The notes below the pieces were generated by a model. The model was not told the origin of the DNA and searched no databases. It was given only the letters and a program-made list of their open reading frames with translations. Shown here piece by piece: positions 41,602-43,567 of a stretch of 43,567 nucleotides of DNA. The translations under genes and the position numbers were made by a program. Each line of letters opens with the position of its first letter. Within the stretch, counting starts at the first letter, position 1. Source of the stretch: Chloroflexota bacterium (lineage in GTDB: Bacteria > Chloroflexota > Dehalococcoidia > Lucifugimonadales > Lucifugimonadaceae); the NCBI GenBank assembly GCA_022567135.1, contig JADFHP010000006.1:1-43567 (forward strand), written 5' to 3'.

Positions 41602-43245
41602 CTACCCGCCCCTGGTGAACTCCAGCCTGAGGATTGGCCGCTTGGCGGTATCGTTGGTCTGCGTGCTGGCGAATCGTTTGGCGGTTGCGCCCCTAGTCTC
41701 GTCGCCCAGCAGGATCCAGCCAAAGTTTTCAGACGGGTCATCGAGCCAGCGCTGAACGTCGATCACCATCTGATCGGTGGATTCCCACGTGTACGCGCCA
41801 GCGCCTCCAACGGTCGTCTCAGCACTGGATTGGGGGCTGAAGTCGCCGCCCGAGTTGGTCCAGAGTTTGGAGTCAAATTGCGAGTGGAGCCAGGTCGCGT
41901 CACCGTCCGTCGAGTCGGTGCCTGCACCCTCATTTCCGGGGGCGTCGGAGGTGCCTTCGCCCCAATCGGTTTGAACCCTGTGCAGGGAAACGGCCGTGTC
42001 GCCGGCGATCGTCCGGGTCATCATCAGATCAAGGGTGGCGCGGGTGATCCGTGATCCGGCCGGGATAGAGCCTGCCACGTCGAATGCGATGAGGGCGCGC
42101 CGGGTTGATCCGTTGTTCGTCTTGCCGGCGAATAGGCTCGTCCCGCTGCCGTTGCTGAGCGTCCCTGCGCCGCTTTCGTAGAGCGTATTGTCTTTGAACG
42201 CGGTGATCGAGAAAGATTGAGCCACCGGCGTTGCTGTCGGCTCGGGGGCGGGCGTGGCCGTTGGGGCAGGAGCAGGAGTGGGGGTTGGCGTCGTCGCCAC
42301 TGGCGAGACGGTCGCGGGCGTCTGAGTAGGAGGTATCGCCGTTGGCTCCGGAGCTGCCTGAGGTTCTCCCGCTGAAAACCCGATGACGAGCCTGGGACGC
42401 TGACCTGGATCTTCACCCTGCGCGCTCACGAATCGCTTTGCCGTCTGGCCGTGAGATTCATCGCCGATGATGATCCAACCAAAGTTGCTCGACGCATCAT
42501 CCGCCCAGCGTTGAACGTCGGATACGAGTCCTTCTGTTGTGCCGAAGGAAGCTGCGCCGAAGCCGCCCAGGATGGCCTCTGCGCTTGGCTCTGCGATAAA
42601 GTCGCCTCCCTGTGATTTCCAGGTCTCGGCATCGAAGAACCTGTGCACCCAGGTGGCATCGCCGCTGGCGGCGGGTGCGCCGCCCCCCTCCTCGGCGGGC
42701 GCATCGGACTCGCCTTCTCCCCAGTCGGCGGTAACGCGGTGAACGGTCCCATTCGATTCACCCGATGAAGTCCGGTCGAGCTGTAGTTCGATGGTGGCAG
42801 TCACGATTGTGGCGCCCGAGGGGATAGAGTCGGTTAGATCGAACTGGATCAGCGCGCGACGCGCCTCGCCTCGGCCCGTTTTCCCAACAAATAGTGCCAT
42901 TCCCGCGCCATTGCTTAGCTCCCCGGATGTGCTTTCGTACAGAGTGTTGTCCTTGGATGCAGTAACCGTTACTGACTGAACTCCGTCAGGCACGGTTGGC
43001 GTGGGCGCGACGGCAACTGCGGGCGCGGTCGTTGCAGTAGGACTGGGTTCGGCAGAATCCACGGGCACGGTCGTGGAGGTGGGCTCCGGAGCCGCCGTCG
43101 GCGCCGGGGTGGACGTGGGCGCGGGACCGACGGTGACGACTGGCGCTGTTACCTCGTCGTCGCCGCCGCCGCAGGCGATTGCGATCATGACAATCGCGAA
43201 TGATGCGAACAGTAGTTGCCGCGACCTCGACCGGATTAGTGGCAT
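41602..43245 (-). CDS. Lipoprotein with two DNRLRE-like domains
   Basis: A 547-aa secreted lipoprotein (signal peptide, lipobox IAIAC, Cys25). Thr/Pro/Ala-rich linkers flank two copies of a domain of about 200 residues: SKDNTLYESTSGELSNGAG...LFVGKTGRGEARRALIQFDL (about 96 onward) and FKDNTLYESGAGTLSNGSG...LFAGKTNNGSTRRALIAFDV (about 350 onward). Each ends with a FGWI(I/L)(I/L)GDE(S/T)(H/R)G.TAKRF.S.Q block. This matches the DNRLRE beta-sandwich family of surface proteins. The two halves are very alike, so the duplication is recent or kept homogeneous. The role may be adhesion or substrate binding at the cell surface. It is monocistronic, divergent from the amidohydrolase at the window edge. 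Confidence 0.87.
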   Translation of the reverse strand: MPLIRSRSRQLLFASFAIVMIAIACGGGDDEVTAPVVTVGPAPTSTPAPTAAPEPTSTTVPVDSAEPSPTATTAPAVAVAPTPTVPDGVQSVTVTASKDNTLYESTSGELSNGAGMALFVGKTGRGEARRALIQFDLTDSIPSGATIVTATIELQLDRTSSGESNGTVHRVTADWGEGESDAPAEEGGGAPAASGDATWVHRFFDAETWKSQGGDFIAEPSAEAILGGFGAASFGTTEGLVSDVQRWADDASSNFGWIIIGDESHGQTAKRFVSAQGEDPGQRPRLVIGFSAGEPQAAPEPTAIPPTQTPATVSPVATTPTPTPAPAPTATPAPEPTATPVAQSFSITAFKDNTLYESGAGTLSNGSGTSLFAGKTNNGSTRRALIAFDVAGSIPAGSRITRATLDLMMTRTIAGDTAVSLHRVQTDWGEGTSDAPGNEGAGTDSTDGDATWLHSQFDSKLWTNSGGDFSPQSSAETTVGGAGAYTWESTDQMVIDVQRWLDDPSENFGWILLGDETRGATAKRFASTQTNDTAKRPILRLEFTRGG

Positions 43246-43450
43246 TTCACATCCTCTGCTTCTTCAGTTGCGCGTTCTGCAACGTCGGACTCTGTTCGTA
43301 GAGAGAGACACCAAGAGGTAATTCGCTCATATCATACCGGCGGTTCACTCCGCTTAACCTGGCGGCGCTCTCTTTGACATCTGGGTGATGTAGATTTGGC
43401 CTGGTTGTTATCGATGCCAGTGCCACATCGACTTGAAGAGGTCTAAGTAT

Positions 43451-43567
43451 TTGCTCGATCTGAAAATCGCCGACGGGGAGATCATCGACGGTACCGGCAG
43501 CCCGGGCTTTTTCGGCACGGTGCTGGTCGAGGTCGACACAGTAAAGATTCACCGTGGCGCCCACTCG
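43451..43567 (+). CDS. N-acyl-D-amino-acid deacylase/D-aminoacylase-like amidohydrolase (5' end only)
   Basis: The frame running off the right edge encodes LLDLKIADGEIIDGTGSPGFFGTVLVEVDTVKIHRG. This matches the start of D-aminoacylase-type amidohydrolases (DLLIRNGRIVDGTG.P...DV.V..G.I..IG). GAAGAGG lies 9 nt before the TTG at 43451; a TTG six codons earlier is also in frame. All catalytic parts lie outside the window, so function is provisional. The minus-strand ORF 43247-43564 overlapping it is judged a shadow. The gap 43246-43450 must hold divergent promoters, but none is clear. Confidence 0.65.
   Translation, partial: MLDLKIADGEIIDGTGSPGFFGTVLVEVDTVKIHRGAHS

Noticed and set aside
43247-43564. 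Minus-strand 105-codon ORF at the right edge
   Set aside because: No recognisable domain, and the plus strand here encodes the start of a D-aminoacylase-like protein with a clear family motif (DGEIIDGTGSP).
1-43567. CRISPR arrays, tRNA and rRNA genes
   Set aside because: No regularly spaced direct repeats, and no tRNA-like T-loop and acceptor pairing, were seen by eye; a tRNA scan would settle it.

Overview
This is a GC-rich, gene-dense bacterial chromosomal segment with about 44 intact protein genes, one gene cut by the right edge, three gene remnants and no tRNA or rRNA gene that I could see. Several things suggest a Chloroflexota relative, perhaps the Dehalococcoidia/SAR202 group: Thr/Pro-rich 'TPTPTP' linkers on many secreted lipoproteins, several enolase-superfamily dehydratases with other small-molecule catabolic enzymes, and the absence of outer-membrane assembly genes. 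The assignment is inference from gene content; no marker phylogeny was run.

Layout. 21-5014: an atypical SDR protein, an orphan m4C-type DNA methyltransferase, and a LicD-like phosphotransferase with a PCYT2-like cytidylyltransferase, divergent from a fold-type I aminotransferase. Together these suggest CDP-activated decoration of a surface glycan or lipid. 5083-6360: a phosphofructokinase with pyrophosphate-type active-site motifs. 6584-11698: a minus-strand operon of a PDZ-less HtrA-like protease, two enoyl-CoA hydratases, an acyl-CoA ligase and two paralogous lipoproteins. 11826-16983: the conserved ribosome/RNase P/membrane-insertion cluster rpmH-rnpA-yidD-yidC-jag plus a PfkB kinase. rpmH is missing from the ORF track and was found by hand. 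A beta-propeller lipoprotein sits between yidD and yidC, and yidC overlaps jag by 104 nt. 17197-22305 (plus strand): a GreA-like factor with an N-terminal recombinase-type core-binding domain, a CaCA-type exchanger and a fused GlcD-GlcF-like dehydrogenase.

22329-24200 is the most unusual stretch. Fragments of larC and of an enolase-superfamily gene abut on opposite strands. They are followed by three tandem small membrane proteins sharing one Cys3His signature, which I do not recognise as a named family.

24214-35000 is a catabolic region: a haloalkane-dehalogenase-like hydrolase, a GH43-like propeller, a 2-hydroxyacid dehydrogenase with a VOC protein, two acid-sugar dehydratases (galactonate- and rhamnonate-type), an MFS transporter and an APH-fold kinase. 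It also holds a BrnT/BrnA toxin-antitoxin pair with a likely operator and a truncated response regulator. 35132-43567: rsgA, a nucleotidyltransferase-like protein, an M1 aminopeptidase, a polysaccharide deacetylase, an NMT1/THI5-like protein, a lipoprotein with duplicated DNRLRE-like domains, and the start of an N-acyl-D-amino-acid deacylase-like gene.

Start codons vary: several genes use TTG or GTG with good Shine-Dalgarno sites, and three have their best site in front of a near-cognate ATC or CTG codon.
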